Assembly: GCA_043798375.1 (NCBI GenBank)
Contig: JAZDOS010000015.1
Location: 1-52,453 of the forward strand
Source: JAPLMI01 sp043798375
GTDB lineage: Bacteria > Omnitrophota > Gorgyraeia > 2-01-FULL-45-10
Direction: 5' to 3'
DNA: 52,453 nucleotides
Positions 7,833-16,984 of this stretch are shown one piece after another. Position numbers and translations under genes: made by a program. The notes below the pieces were generated by a model. It searched no databases and was not told the origin of the DNA. It saw nothing but the letters and a program-made list of their open reading frames with translations. The stretch's first letter is position 1, and every line of letters starts with the position of its first letter.

Positions 7833-9049
7833 AGGGATTGCCGCAGGCCCCCGGGGTCTATATCATGAAAGGCGAAAAAGGGGAAGCCCTTTATGTGGGC
7901 AAAGCGGGAAACCTGAAAAAAAGGGTTTCGAGCTATTTTCAGCCGCGCAGGAATCTCGCGGATAGGCTTGAAACCCTCGTTAAAAATGTAATGGATATAA
8001 CGTATATTCCGACCCGGACAGAGGCCGAGGCCCTCATATATGAGAACGGCCTGATAAAACAGCTGATGCCTAAATACAATGTGGCCTTGAGAGACGACAA
8101 AAGTTATCCGATGCTGAAGCTGACCGCAGGGGAAAAATTTCCGCGCCTACTCATAACAAGGCAGAAGAAAGCCGACGGCTCAATATATTACGGCCCCTAT
8201 ACCGACGCGAAATTATTGAGGAGAGCGCTTGAATTCCTGCGACAGGCCTTCCCGCTTCGAAGCTGCGGTAAGATGAAAAAAAAGGCATGCCTGGACTATC
8301 ATATAAAACAATGCCTCGGCCCGTGCGCAAATTTGGTCGACGAAACGGAATATAATGAAATCGTATCCGAGCTAAAAATGTTTTTGGAGGGTAAAAGATC
8401 GGAACTATTAAAACATTTATCGGAAAAGATGGCCGTATCTTCAAAAGACGAAAGGTTCGAAGAGGCCGCATTATATAAAAGCCGCCTTGAGGGCTTGAGC
8501 TCGGTCAGGGAAGCCGTCACATACTCTCCGACAGGGGAACTGGAAGAGCTCGGGGCGATTTTGGGAATAAAAAGAAGGCCCGATATCATAGAGGCTTTTG
8601 ATGTCTCGAATATAATGGGCAAATCGGCGGTCGGTTCGATGATATATTTTTATAAAGGGAGGCCGAGGAAGAGCGAATACAGGAAATTTAAGATAAAAAC
8701 GGTATCCGCGATAGATGATTATGCCATGATGCGCGAAATCGTGAAAAGAAGGTATTCAAGGCTCATCGCGGAAAAGAGGGCATTACCGGGCCTGATTCTT
8801 ATAGACGGCGGAAAAGGCCATCTTGCCGCGGCGGCGGATGAGCTGGAGAAACTCGGCCTGACTTCGATACCGGTCATAGGGATAGCGAAAGAATTTGAAC
8901 GAATATACGTAAAGGACAGGCCTGACGCAATAGTATTACCGACGGAATCTAAGACGCTTCATCTTCTTGAAAGGATAAGGGATGAGGCGCACAGGTTCGC
9001 AATCTCGTACCACAGAAAGTTGATGTCTAAAAGGATCCGGGAAAGATGA
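7811..9049 (+). CDS. uvrC: Excinuclease ABC subunit C lacking the C-terminal HhH domain
   Basis: UvrC makes the dual incisions in nucleotide-excision repair. Visible: N-terminal GIY-YIG nuclease (APGVYIMKGEKGEALYVGKAGNLKKRVSSYF), UVR motif (about 195-230, ERFEEAALYKSRLEGL) and RNase-H-like endonuclease (IEAFDVSNIMGKSAVGSMIYF; LILIDGGKGHLAAA). The protein stops at 412 residues just after EAHRFAISYHRKLMSKR, where normal UvrC (about 600 residues) continues into a tandem helix-hairpin-helix. The stop is tightly overlapped by the next start (ATGA), so the short form looks fixed in the operon rather than a sequencing artefact. Confidence 0.9.
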   Translation: MDYKEKIKGLPQAPGVYIMKGEKGEALYVGKAGNLKKRVSSYFQPRRNLADRLETLVKNVMDITYIPTRTEAEALIYENGLIKQLMPKYNVALRDDKSYPMLKLTAGEKFPRLLITRQKKADGSIYYGPYTDAKLLRRALEFLRQAFPLRSCGKMKKKACLDYHIKQCLGPCANLVDETEYNEIVSELKMFLEGKRSELLKHLSEKMAVSSKDERFEEAALYKSRLEGLSSVREAVTYSPTGELEELGAILGIKRRPDIIEAFDVSNIMGKSAVGSMIYFYKGRPRKSEYRKFKIKTVSAIDDYAMMREIVKRRYSRLIAEKRALPGLILIDGGKGHLAAAADELEKLGLTSIPVIGIAKEFERIYVKDRPDAIVLPTESKTLHLLERIRDEAHRFAISYHRKLMSKRIRER

Positions 9050-9312
9050 TGGTAACGGAATTCGAAAAGAAGGTATATCTCGCCGTCTCCGGGATTCCTA
9101 AAGGAGAAGTCCGCTCGTATAAGTGGGTCGCGAAGGCCGCGGGAAGGCCCCGCGCAGCCAGGGCCGTAGGAAATGCTCTCAACAAAAACCCTTACGCGCC
9201 TGTAGTGCCATGCCACCGCGTGGTAAAATCCGACGGTTCCATAGGCGGGTTTTCGAAAGGTATTAAATCGAAGAAAAAACTGCTTGCGTCGGAAGGTGTT
9301 GACGTCGATTGA
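9046..9312 (+). CDS. Single-domain O6-alkylguanine-DNA alkyltransferase (Ogt/MGMT C-terminal type)
   Basis: 88 residues comprising only the DNA-binding/active-site domain of O6-methylguanine methyltransferases. Catalytic motif PCHRV is intact (VVPCHRVVKSDGSIGGFSKG), with the preceding GNALNKNPYAP and the winged-helix segment IPKGEVRSYKWVAKAAGRPRAARAVG. Because the active-site Cys is kept it is not a classical Trp-type ATL protein, but its size matches ATL-like stand-alone domains. It overlaps uvrC by 4 nt (ATGA), linking alkyl-lesion recognition with nucleotide excision. A promoter for prfB lies across its 3' end. Confidence 0.85.
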   Translation: MMVTEFEKKVYLAVSGIPKGEVRSYKWVAKAAGRPRAARAVGNALNKNPYAPVVPCHRVVKSDGSIGGFSKGIKSKKKLLASEGVDVD

Positions 9313-9327
9313 TAGCATTGTTATAAT
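9299..9327 (+). promoter_or_regulatory. Sigma-70 promoter for prfB (inside the ogt 3' end)
   Basis: TTGACG (9299-9304), 17-bp spacer, TATAAT (9322-9327). Predicted start near 9334 gives a leader of about 160 nt dominated by the GGATAT-type inverted array. Confidence 0.7.
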
Positions 9328-9336
9328 CTTAAAGTG

Positions 9337-9454
9337 GATATCAGGATATTAGGAAATTTGGATTCGGAGATTAGGTTATTAGGGATTGGGAATTAAAACC
9401 AAATATCCTGATATCCTAATCTCCAAATCCTAATATCCCAATCACCTGATAACC
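9337..9454. repeat. Inverted low-complexity array of about 8-bp words (GGATATTA type)
   Basis: Left arm from 9337: GGATATCA, GGATATTA, GGAAATTT, then GGATTC, GGAGATTA, GGTTATTA. Right arm of complementary words (about 9400-9454): AAATATCC, TGATATCC, TAATCTCC, AAATCC, TAATATCC, CAATCACC, TGATAACC. Same architecture as the heptamer arrays elsewhere, but mostly with 8-bp spacing. It lies in the prfB leader and could form long hairpins. Confidence 0.75.
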
Positions 9455-9494
9455 GCAGTTAACGCGGGTATAAACATATTATACGAGGAGATAT

Positions 9495-10596
9495 ATGCTC
9501 GAGGAACTTAAGGAAGAATTGAAAGTTGTCGAAGATAAGCTCAAAAATCTAAGAGGTTATCTTTGACGTCGATAACAAAAAAATTAGGATAGAGGCCCTT
9601 GAGGCCGAGGCCTCGAAAGAGGGGTTCTGGAATGATGAGACAAGGTCCAAAGAAGTCTTCAGGCAGCTGAAAGATCTTAAGCTCACAATCGAACCGTTCC
9701 TGAAACTGGAAACGGAATTTAAAGATACGCGGGATATTTTGAGTATAGCCGGCCCTGAAGACGCGGCTTCGTTGGAGCATTTTAAAAAAGACGTCGCCAA
9801 TATTAAACATAAGCTTGACGGGCTTGAATTCAGGACGCTCCTGGGCGAAGAAACGGATAAAAGCAACGCGATCCTCTCTATCAATGCCGGCGCCGGCGGG
9901 ACGGAATCCTGCGATTGGGCGGCGATGCTGCTCCGGATGTATGTGAAATGGGCCGAGCCGAAAGGATTTCAGATCGCCCTTCTCGACCAGCTTTCAGGAG
10001 AAGAGGCCGGGATAAAGAACGTCACGGTCCTGATAAAAGGGGATTACGCTTACGGTTACCTGAAATCCGAATCCGGCGTTCACCGGCTTGTCAGGATATC
10101 GCCTTTTGATTCGAATAAACGCCGCCATACGTCATTTGCCTCTGTAGATGTGATACCCGAAGTTTCCGACGATATACAGGTCGATATCAAGGAAGGCGAC
10201 CTTAAGATCGATACATACCGCGCCGGAGGTAAGGGCGGCCAACATGTCAACAAGACAGATTCGGCGGTTCGTATCACGCACATCCCGAGCGGTATAGTCG
10301 TTCAATGCCAGAACGAACGGTCGCAGTTCAAAAACAAACAGATGTCTCTTAAGATCCTCCGGGCCAGGCTTTACGAATTGGAGAGGATGAAGAAGGTGAA
10401 GAATCTCGCGGACGCATACGAGGCAAAGAAAGAGATCGCATGGGGAAGCCAGATCAGGTCTTACGTACTTCATCCGTATTCGATGGTCAAAGACCACAGG
10501 ACAGAATATGAGACGGGCAGGGCTCAGGCCGTGCTGGACGGGGAGATAGACGAATTTGTAGAGGCATACCTTAGGAAAGTAAAAAGTAAAAAGTAA
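9495..10596 (+). CDS. prfB: Peptide chain release factor 2, with programmed +1 frameshift
   Basis: RF2 terminates translation at UGA and UAA. The zero frame starts at ATG 9495 (GAGGAG 4 nt upstream) and runs 23 codons to CTT followed by TGA at 9564-9566. Reading continues in +1 frame from GAC at 9565. The joined product is about 366 residues, the usual RF2 size. Landmarks: the tripeptide anticodon SPF (RISPFDSNKRRHTSF) and the GGQ peptidyl-hydrolysis motif (AGGKGGQHVNKTDSAVRITH). The C-terminus (VKSKK, stop TAA 10594-10596) is encoded by a GTAAAAA heptamer array. Any annotation starting near 9739 would be truncated. Confidence 0.95.
9551..9567 (+). promoter_or_regulatory. RF2 autoregulatory +1 frameshift site
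   Basis: Internal Shine-Dalgarno-like AAGAGG (9551-9556), then TAT CTT TGA C (9558-9567). This matches the classical CUU UGA C slip in bacterial prfB: low RF2 causes pausing at the UGA and favours the +1 shift. Confidence 0.93.
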
Positions 10597-10599
10597 AAA
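10579..10599 (+). repeat. GTAAAAA heptamer array at the prfB/secA junction
   Basis: Three exact tandem copies of GTAAAAA (10579-10599), then GGCAAAAA. They encode the last residues and stop of RF2 and fill the gap before secA (ATG 10611), which lacks an obvious Shine-Dalgarno. Confidence 0.8.
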
Positions 10600-10610
10600 G
10601 GCAAAAATTA

Positions 10611-13361
10611 ATGATAAATTTTATACTGAAGAAGATCATCGGGACACAGAACGAAAGGGTGGTCAGGCAGCTGAAGCCCATCGTTGACGCCGTCAATTCG
10701 TTCGAACCGGCTGTGTCAAAACTATCGGATGCCCGGTTGCGCGCGAAGACGGACGAGTTCAGGGATAGGATATCTAAAAAATATGCCGAATATAAGAATG
10801 AGTTAGCCGCTCTCGAAGAAACATTCAGGTCCGCCGCTTCGCCGGAGGAGAAAGAGAAGATAAAAAGAAAAAGGCGTGATGTAAAAAATAAAGTCTTCGA
10901 GGATGTCTTGCCGGAAGCCTTTGCCGTCGTCAGGGAAACGGCAAAACGCGCGATCAAGATGAGGCATTTCGATGTCCAGCTCATGGGCGGGATGGCGTTA
11001 CATCAGGGAAAAATTGCCGAAATGGCCACAGGCGAAGGCAAGACGCTTGTCGCGACACTGCCGGTATACCTGAACGCGCTGACGGGCGAAGGCGTGCACG
11101 TGATCACGGTGAATGACTATCTCGCAAAGAGAGACAGGAATTGGATGGGGCCGGTCTATGAATTTTTAGGGCTTACGGTCGGCGCGATACAGCATGATAT
11201 GGACCAGAAGGCAAGGCAGGAGGCCTACGCCTGCGACGTGACTTACGGGACGAATAATGAATTCGGCTTTGATTACCTCCGCGACAATATGGTCGTGAGG
11301 AAGGAGGACATGGTCCAGAGGCCGCTCAACTACGCCATAGTCGATGAGGTCGATTCCATATTGGTCGACGAGTCAAGGACGCCTCTCATAATATCGGGTC
11401 CCGCAGAGGAATCGACCGATAAATATTACATTATAAATAAGATAGTCCCGCGCCTGAAAGGCAAAATCATAACGGATAAGGAAGAGGTCGAGGCGAAATA
11501 CAAGGGTGTAGACCTGGAGAAGGGCATCGATTATGTGGTAAACGAGAAGAACCACACCGTGAACCTGACGGAAGAAGGCGTCGTGAGGTGCCAGGAGTTT
11601 TTGGGCGTAAAAAATCTATACGAAGATATACAATCCGAATGGGAGCATCATATAAGACAGGCCATAAGGGCGCATGCGCTGTATAAGAAGGATGTCGATT
11701 ACGTCGTGAAGGACGGCGAGGTTATAATCGTAGATGAATTCACCGGCCGCCTCATGCCGGGCAGGCGCTGGTCCGACGGCCTTCATCAGGCGGTCGAGGC
11801 GAAAGAGGGCGTCAAGATCGAAAGAGAGAATCAGACGCTTGCCACGATAACTTTCCAGAATTATTTCAGGATGTACCGCAAACTTGCAGGTATGACCGGT
11901 ACGGCCGAGACGGAGGCGGTGGAATTCGGCAAGATCTACGGCCTCGACGTTGTCGTTATTCCAACGAACAAACCCATGAGGAGAACCAATCATCCGGATA
12001 TCATATATAAGACCGAGAGGGAGAAATTTAACGCTGTGTGCAGGGAGATAGCCGATCTTAACAAAGACGGCCGGCCCGTCCTCGTGGGAACGATATCCAT
12101 AGAAAAATCGGAACATTTAAGTAATCTCTTAAACAGAATGGCGATACCTCACCATGTCTTAAACGCCAAATACCACGAGATGGAGGCCGAGATCATTTCC
12201 AAGGCGGGCCAGGAGTATGGCGTTACGATCGCGACGAACATGGCCGGCCGCGGCACCGACATAGTGCTTGGCGGCAGCGTAGCGGAAAAAGGGGGGCTGC
12301 ATGTCCTCGGTACCGAGCGTCACGAGGCGCGCCGCATAGATAATCAGCTGCGCGGCCGTTCCGGAAGGCAGGGCGATCCGGGTTCGAGCCGGTTCTATCT
12401 GTCGCTCGAAGACGACCTGATGAGGATATTCGGTTCCGACAGGATAAAGAGCGTGATGGAAAGGATGGGTATGGAGGAAGGCCAGGATATCCAGCATCCT
12501 TTCATAACGAGGGCCATAGAGACAGCCCAGAAGAGGGTTGAACAGCATAACTTTGAGATAAGAAAGCATCTCCTGGAATACGACAACGTCATGAACAGGC
12601 AGAGGGAAGTTATATATGACGAGAGGCGGAAGATCCTGCTGGGCCAGGACCTGCGGGATTACATTTATGAAGTCATGGAAGAAGTGCTTGATTACGCTCT
12701 CGACACATATTTGAATGAAAAGGCAAGCGTCGACACCTGGGATTTCAATGGCTTAAGGCAATATCTGGAATCGAGGCTCGGCATAAAGACTAAGGATATT
12801 AACTTTGAGGAATCCAGAAGGCCGGATATAAAGGACTCTGTCCTCGAGATGATGAAGAAAGCGTATGAGGAAAAAGAAAATTCACTCGGCAAAGATATGA
12901 CAAGATACCTTGAAAAGATGATACTTCTTCAGGTGGTCGATACGAGATGGAAGGATCATCTATACGCGATGGACAGCCTCAAGGAAGGCATAGGCTTAAG
13001 GGCTTACGGCCAGCGCGATCCTCTGGTTGAATATCAGCATGAAGCCTATGCGATGTTCATGGATATGATAGACAGGATCAAGGAAGAGACGATAGAGTAT
13101 CTCTTCAAGATAAAGGCGGTGGAAGAGAAGAAAGAGGCCGGGGTCTTCGATGTATCCAGGCAAAGTCTTCTGCATGAGGAGAAGAGCCAGTTTCAGGATG
13201 TGCCGGTGAAAGATTCCGAAGGTGAAGCATCGTATAACTACGAGGGGCGGCTGCCGGAAGAGCGCGTCCCTACCTATAAGAGGGAGACGCCCAAGGTCGG
13301 CAGGAATGACCCGTGCCCGTGCGGCAGCGGCAGGAAATATAAAAAGTGCTGCGGAAAATGA
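10611..13361 (+). CDS. secA: Preprotein translocase ATPase SecA
   Basis: Motor of the Sec translocon, 916 residues, normal length. Walker A region MATGEGKTLVATLP (about residue 138), Walker B and following VDEVDSILVDESRTPLIISG, preprotein cross-linking domain, NBD2 (GTISIEKSE, ATNMAGRGTDIVLGG, DNQLRGRSGRQGDPGSS) and helical wing/scaffold. It ends in the zinc-binding tail CPCGSGRKYKKCC, which also contacts SecB and ribosomes. Start ATG 10611 follows the heptamer array with no clear RBS, but MINFILKKIIGTQNER is a usual SecA N-terminus. lnt follows with an ATGA overlap. Confidence 0.97.
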   Translation: MINFILKKIIGTQNERVVRQLKPIVDAVNSFEPAVSKLSDARLRAKTDEFRDRISKKYAEYKNELAALEETFRSAASPEEKEKIKRKRRDVKNKVFEDVLPEAFAVVRETAKRAIKMRHFDVQLMGGMALHQGKIAEMATGEGKTLVATLPVYLNALTGEGVHVITVNDYLAKRDRNWMGPVYEFLGLTVGAIQHDMDQKARQEAYACDVTYGTNNEFGFDYLRDNMVVRKEDMVQRPLNYAIVDEVDSILVDESRTPLIISGPAEESTDKYYIINKIVPRLKGKIITDKEEVEAKYKGVDLEKGIDYVVNEKNHTVNLTEEGVVRCQEFLGVKNLYEDIQSEWEHHIRQAIRAHALYKKDVDYVVKDGEVIIVDEFTGRLMPGRRWSDGLHQAVEAKEGVKIERENQTLATITFQNYFRMYRKLAGMTGTAETEAVEFGKIYGLDVVVIPTNKPMRRTNHPDIIYKTEREKFNAVCREIADLNKDGRPVLVGTISIEKSEHLSNLLNRMAIPHHVLNAKYHEMEAEIISKAGQEYGVTIATNMAGRGTDIVLGGSVAEKGGLHVLGTERHEARRIDNQLRGRSGRQGDPGSSRFYLSLEDDLMRIFGSDRIKSVMERMGMEEGQDIQHPFITRAIETAQKRVEQHNFEIRKHLLEYDNVMNRQREVIYDERRKILLGQDLRDYIYEVMEEVLDYALDTYLNEKASVDTWDFNGLRQYLESRLGIKTKDINFEESRRPDIKDSVLEMMKKAYEEKENSLGKDMTRYLEKMILLQVVDTRWKDHLYAMDSLKEGIGLRAYGQRDPLVEYQHEAYAMFMDMIDRIKEETIEYLFKIKAVEEKKEAGVFDVSRQSLLHEEKSQFQDVPVKDSEGEASYNYEGRLPEERVPTYKRETPKVGRNDPCPCGSGRKYKKCCGK

Positions 13362-14935
13362 AAAATCGCCTTTTGTTAATTGCCCTATCGGCAAGCTTGC
13401 TGGTTCTATCATTTCCGAATTTCAATTACGAATTTCTCGCCTGGTTTGCGCTCGTCCCGCTATTTTTCGCGATAGACGGCCAAAAACCGCTTAAATCATT
13501 TGCGTTATCATATCTATGCGGCGCCCTGTTTTTCCTCGGCACTATCTACTGGCTTATCCATGTAACGCTTCCGGGCATGATCGCGGTCGTTCTGTATCTG
13601 GCGTTGTATTTCGGATTTTTCGGTGTTGCGGCGGTATTTTCTTTACGAAAACCGAAAACCGAAAACCTAAAACCGAACGATTATTATGCTCTGATTTTTA
13701 TTCCCTCCGCATGGGTTACGCTTGAACTTATACGCTCGCGCTTCCTGACCGGTTTCGGATGGAATCTCCTTGCTCATTCTCAGGCTTATACCCTGCCTGT
13801 GATACAGATTGCCGATATAACAGGCGCTTACGGCGTGAGCTTCCTTATAGTCATGGTGAATACCGGCATATTTTTGACGATAAAAAATTTCCGAAAAAAA
13901 ATTTATCCGCTCGCGTATTTGGCGGCAGCTGTTTTTATTGTGTATATATCGGCCGCATACGGAACTTACAGGCTGAAAAACGTATTTACAGGGGAGAGAT
14001 TAAAGGTTGCCGTCATTCAGGGGAATATACCCCAGGCGAAGAAATGGGACGCGAATTTCAGGGAAGGCATACTCTTAAAATATGAAAAACTGACAAAAGA
14101 AGCCGCCCGGGAAAAAATCGATCTGGTGATCTGGCCGGAGACATCCGTGCCGGGTTTTCTCGAAGCGGAACGCGATCTATTTGAGCGGATTCGGAATCTG
14201 GCCCGGGAAATAAAAACACCGCTTCTTGTGGGCGCGCCAAGAGAAGGTATTCGCCCCGTAGAGGCCTATTACAATTCCGCCTATCTTTTTGGCGATGACG
14301 GAAGGCTCGTGGACAGGTACGACAAGATCCACCTTGTCCCGTTCGGAGAATACGTGCCGGCAAAAGATATATTTTCATTCGTGGAGAATTTTGCGCCGTC
14401 GCCGATAGGGGATTTCACCGCCGGCGGTAATTACACCGTCTTCAGGTTTTTAATCGAGAGAAACACCGGGAATTATAAATTAAAATGGAAACTTGTCAAG
14501 AAGGTAAAATTCTCGGCTCTCATATGCTTTGAGGACATCTTTCCGGATCTGGCGCGCGAATTTGTCAAAAGGGGAGCCGGTTTTCTTGTTAACATAACGA
14601 ACGATGCCTGGTTCGGCCGCTCGAGCGCAGCATACCAGCACGCGCAAAGTTCCGTGTTCAGGGCCGTCGAGAACAGGGTCAATGTGGTGAGGGCCGCGAA
14701 TACCGGCTTGTCATGTTTCATAGACCAGAAGGGGGCGATCGCCGCCGCGGCCGGCTCGCCCGGAAAAGAAATTTTTACTGACGGCTACAGGGTCCATGAG
14801 CTCATCTTGACGAAAACACGGACCTTTTATACGGTATATGGCGATATCTTCGCCTGTCTCTGCGTGATTATAACAGCCCTCCGATTTTTGATTCCACAAT
14901 ATAAAGGGAAAAAACGCATATGGAAAATTACATAA
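13358..14935 (+). CDS. lnt: Apolipoprotein N-acyltransferase
   Basis: Inner-membrane enzyme that adds the third acyl chain to lipoproteins in diderm bacteria. Start chosen at ATG 13358 (MKNRLLLIALSASLL), overlapping the secA stop as ATGA; a GTG at 13346 is possible but less likely. N-terminal membrane segments (about 1-200) precede a nitrilase-type domain with catalytic triad Glu in VIWPETSVPGF (about 260), Lys in YDKIHLVPFGEYVP (about 323) and Cys in SALICFEDIFP (about 389), then a final hydrophobic helix. Fits the presence of LptE, Lol and other lipoproteins. An ACCGAAA heptamer array (13651-13678) is read in frame as part of a cytoplasmic loop. Confidence 0.93.
   Translation: MKNRLLLIALSASLLVLSFPNFNYEFLAWFALVPLFFAIDGQKPLKSFALSYLCGALFFLGTIYWLIHVTLPGMIAVVLYLALYFGFFGVAAVFSLRKPKTENLKPNDYYALIFIPSAWVTLELIRSRFLTGFGWNLLAHSQAYTLPVIQIADITGAYGVSFLIVMVNTGIFLTIKNFRKKIYPLAYLAAAVFIVYISAAYGTYRLKNVFTGERLKVAVIQGNIPQAKKWDANFREGILLKYEKLTKEAAREKIDLVIWPETSVPGFLEAERDLFERIRNLAREIKTPLLVGAPREGIRPVEAYYNSAYLFGDDGRLVDRYDKIHLVPFGEYVPAKDIFSFVENFAPSPIGDFTAGGNYTVFRFLIERNTGNYKLKWKLVKKVKFSALICFEDIFPDLAREFVKRGAGFLVNITNDAWFGRSSAAYQHAQSSVFRAVENRVNVVRAANTGLSCFIDQKGAIAAAAGSPGKEIFTDGYRVHELILTKTRTFYTVYGDIFACLCVIITALRFLIPQYKGKKRIWKIT
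13651..13678 (+). repeat. ACCGAAA heptamer array within lnt
   Basis: ACCGAAA, ACCGAAA, ACCTAAA, ACCGAAC in tandem, preceded by ACGAAA. Translates as KPKTENLKPN in a linker between two membrane segments. The words are the same family as the inverted arrays at 31910, 34419 and 36768. Confidence 0.8.
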
Positions 14936-16341
14936 TAAGCGACAAAAGACGGCAGTTTTTGGTGACCCTGATCGCGGCCGCCTCTGTTTTTATGAATACG
15001 CTCGATTACGGCATGCTCAATATATCGCTGCCGGAAATTTCCAGATATTTTCATGTCAATCTGGCCGCCATAGCGTGGCTTCCGCTTATATATCTCCTGA
15101 TCGTCACGAGTTCCTTATTGGGTTTCGGTAAGCTGGGAGATATAAGCGGGTACAGGGGCATATTCATTATCGGGCTCGGTATATTTACGGCCGGCACAGT
15201 ATTGTGCGGCCTGGCTCCGACGATGAACCTGCTTCTTGCTTTTCGCGCGTTTCAGTCGATCGGAGAAGCGATGTCAAGCCCCATCGCCATTGCCGTGATC
15301 ACCTCATTTTTGCCTTCCAACGTGAGAGGGAGGGCGCTTGGAGTCGTCGCCCTTGCTCAGGGGCTGGGGTTCGCGGGAGGCTCGGCGCTGGGGGGATATA
15401 TCAACGCTCATTTTATCTGGCGCTACATATTTTTCGTTAATATCCCGATAGGGCTGGCGATGATCATAGCCTCGTTGAAAATAATGCCGAAAGAACAGGC
15501 GAAGATAGCCGATAAAAGGTTCGACATTCCGGGCACCATATCGATTTTTGTAGCGCTCGCGACTTTGCTATTTTTCATGAATTCGATCGCCAGGCTGGGC
15601 TTTGGGCATCCAGTGATGATAGGGTGCCTCGCGGTATCGATAGCCTCGTTTTTCGTATTTATTACGCAGGAGAGAAGGATTTCGTATCCTCTTCTGGATT
15701 TCGGCCTGTTCAAGAATATGGATTTTACCCTGGCCGTCATTTCCACGTTCCTGGCCACTTTTCTTATCATGGGATTCACATTCCTCGCCCCTTTTTATCT
15801 CGAGTTTATCCGAAAATTGCCGATAGGCAGCGTCGGAGGGCTGCTTGTGATACCGTCCCTGATGATGATGGTGCTTGCGCCGATGAGCGGCAGGATCTCG
15901 GACCGGATAGGCTCGCGCGTATTGTGCTCTGCCGGCACGGCCATGCTGGTCCTGGTCTTCGCGGCATTTTTTATCTTTGACGCCGCGACAAATATCATAT
16001 TTGTAGTGATAGCGCTGTTCATCCTCGGTGTCGCGGCGGGCATATTCATGGCGCCGAACAACAAACTTGTCATGCTGCATGCGCCGGCAGATAAGCAGGG
16101 GATAGCCTCAGGCGTTTACAAGATGTTCCTGAATACCGGCAGCGTATTCGGCATCGCGCTTTTTCCGATGGTTATTATGCGGAAACTCCATTCCCTTGCG
16201 GCGGCCGGACATATCGATATGTCCGCGGTGAGGCAGTCGCCGGAAATGGTTTGCGCCGGTTTCCGCAACGCTTTTTTATTGGCAATAATCGTATCTTTGA
16301 TGACGTTTGCCTTCTCCTTCTTCGCGCGCGACAAGAAGTAA
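14920..16341 (+). CDS. MFS multidrug-type exporter, DHA2 (EmrB/QacA-like) family
   Basis: 473-residue integral membrane protein. N-terminal DHA2 motif FMNTLDYGMLNISLPEISRYFHV...AWLPLIYLL, motif A-like GFGKLGDISGYRGIFIIG and motif C-like ALAQGLGFAGGSALGGYI, with about 14 hydrophobic helices. In the family these are proton-driven drug or metabolite exporters; substrate cannot be inferred. It overlaps the 3' end of lnt by 16 nt, so it is co-transcribed with secA-lnt. It is followed immediately by the REP/transposase module. Confidence 0.88.
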   Translation: MENYIISDKRRQFLVTLIAAASVFMNTLDYGMLNISLPEISRYFHVNLAAIAWLPLIYLLIVTSSLLGFGKLGDISGYRGIFIIGLGIFTAGTVLCGLAPTMNLLLAFRAFQSIGEAMSSPIAIAVITSFLPSNVRGRALGVVALAQGLGFAGGSALGGYINAHFIWRYIFFVNIPIGLAMIIASLKIMPKEQAKIADKRFDIPGTISIFVALATLLFFMNSIARLGFGHPVMIGCLAVSIASFFVFITQERRISYPLLDFGLFKNMDFTLAVISTFLATFLIMGFTFLAPFYLEFIRKLPIGSVGGLLVIPSLMMMVLAPMSGRISDRIGSRVLCSAGTAMLVLVFAAFFIFDAATNIIFVVIALFILGVAAGIFMAPNNKLVMLHAPADKQGIASGVYKMFLNTGSVFGIALFPMVIMRKLHSLAAAGHIDMSAVRQSPEMVCAGFRNAFLLAIIVSLMTFAFSFFARDKK

Positions 16342-16352
16342 AGCCTATTCTC

Positions 16353-16940
16353 CTATTCTAACCTGGTTAGATTTGCCAGGTTAAAAGGGAAGATATGCGA
16401 ATAAGCCTTCCGTCTTTCCTCGCAGGTTACGCCTAAATTAATGTATGTTTCAGGTATGTCTATCAAGCCGTCCTTTACTCCGTTTAAGTAAATACGCGCT
16501 CCTGAATAACGCCATTCAGCAGGATCTTTGCACAAACCTGCCCTTACAGGATTTAAATCTATATAACGCATAACGGCAAGCAATTGAATGTCGTCTTTTG
16601 TCAATTCTCCATAGAAGCGATCTTCCCAAAAATGTCCTTTTCTTTCATAGTGTTCATTATACCATCGCGCATACCACCTGTTGATAGAGTGCATAATTGT
16701 AGAAATACTTTCGGTAGCAGCCAGCTTGATCAGTAGGTGTGTATGATTGTTCATGATTACATAATTGTAAAGCAGGAAGCCGTGTTCCTTTTTGCACTTT
16801 TTAATAATGTTAAGATATTGCCGAAAGGCATGGTCATCAGCGATCAGATTCTCCTTATTATTACATCGCGTTGTAATGTGGCACACTGCATCTTTAAAGT
16901 TGAACCGCTCACGCTTTCCGTGAGTAATGGTTATAGCCAT
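16353..16940 (-). CDS. REP-associated tyrosine transposase (RAYT, Y1/HUH family)
   Basis: 195 residues, TnpA_REP type. The HUH motif is visible as MNNHTHLL (H66, H68), followed by the RAYT signature RYIDLNPVRAGL...PAEWRYSGA. These are single-strand endonucleases that act on REP palindromes. The start ATG at 16940 is preceded by AAGGGGGG on the minus strand. The C-terminus (NLANLTRLE, stop) is encoded by a REP palindrome at 16359-16383, and a second copy lies just upstream of the start. Belongs to the module with the small CxxC protein, bounded on the right by an inverted REP. The protein looks intact. Confidence 0.92.
   Translation of the reverse strand: MAITITHGKRERFNFKDAVCHITTRCNNKENLIADDHAFRQYLNIIKKCKKEHGFLLYNYVIMNNHTHLLIKLAATESISTIMHSINRWYARWYNEHYERKGHFWEDRFYGELTKDDIQLLAVMRYIDLNPVRAGLCKDPAEWRYSGARIYLNGVKDGLIDIPETYINLGVTCEERRKAYSHIFPFNLANLTRLE
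16359..16383 (+). repeat. REP palindrome, left copy
   Basis: TAACCTGG (16359-16366), loop TTAGATTTG, CCAGGTTA (16376-16383): perfect 8-bp stem. It sits in the transposase 3' end, in the same orientation as the copy at 16960. Confidence 0.85.
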
Positions 16941-16959
16941 AAAATAACCCCCCTTATTC

Positions 16960-16984
16960 TAATCTGGTTAGATTTGTCAGGTTA
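16960..16984 (+). repeat. REP palindrome, degenerate middle copy
   Basis: TAATCTGG, loop TTAGATTTG, TCAGGTTA. The loop is identical to the left copy and the stem has two changed positions. It lies between the transposase start and the small CxxC gene, whose TAA stop (16984-16982) it supplies. Confidence 0.8.

Noticed and set aside
9495..9567. prfB as a pseudogene because of the in-frame TGA after codon 23
   Set aside because: The stop is the canonical programmed frameshift site and the joined protein is full length.
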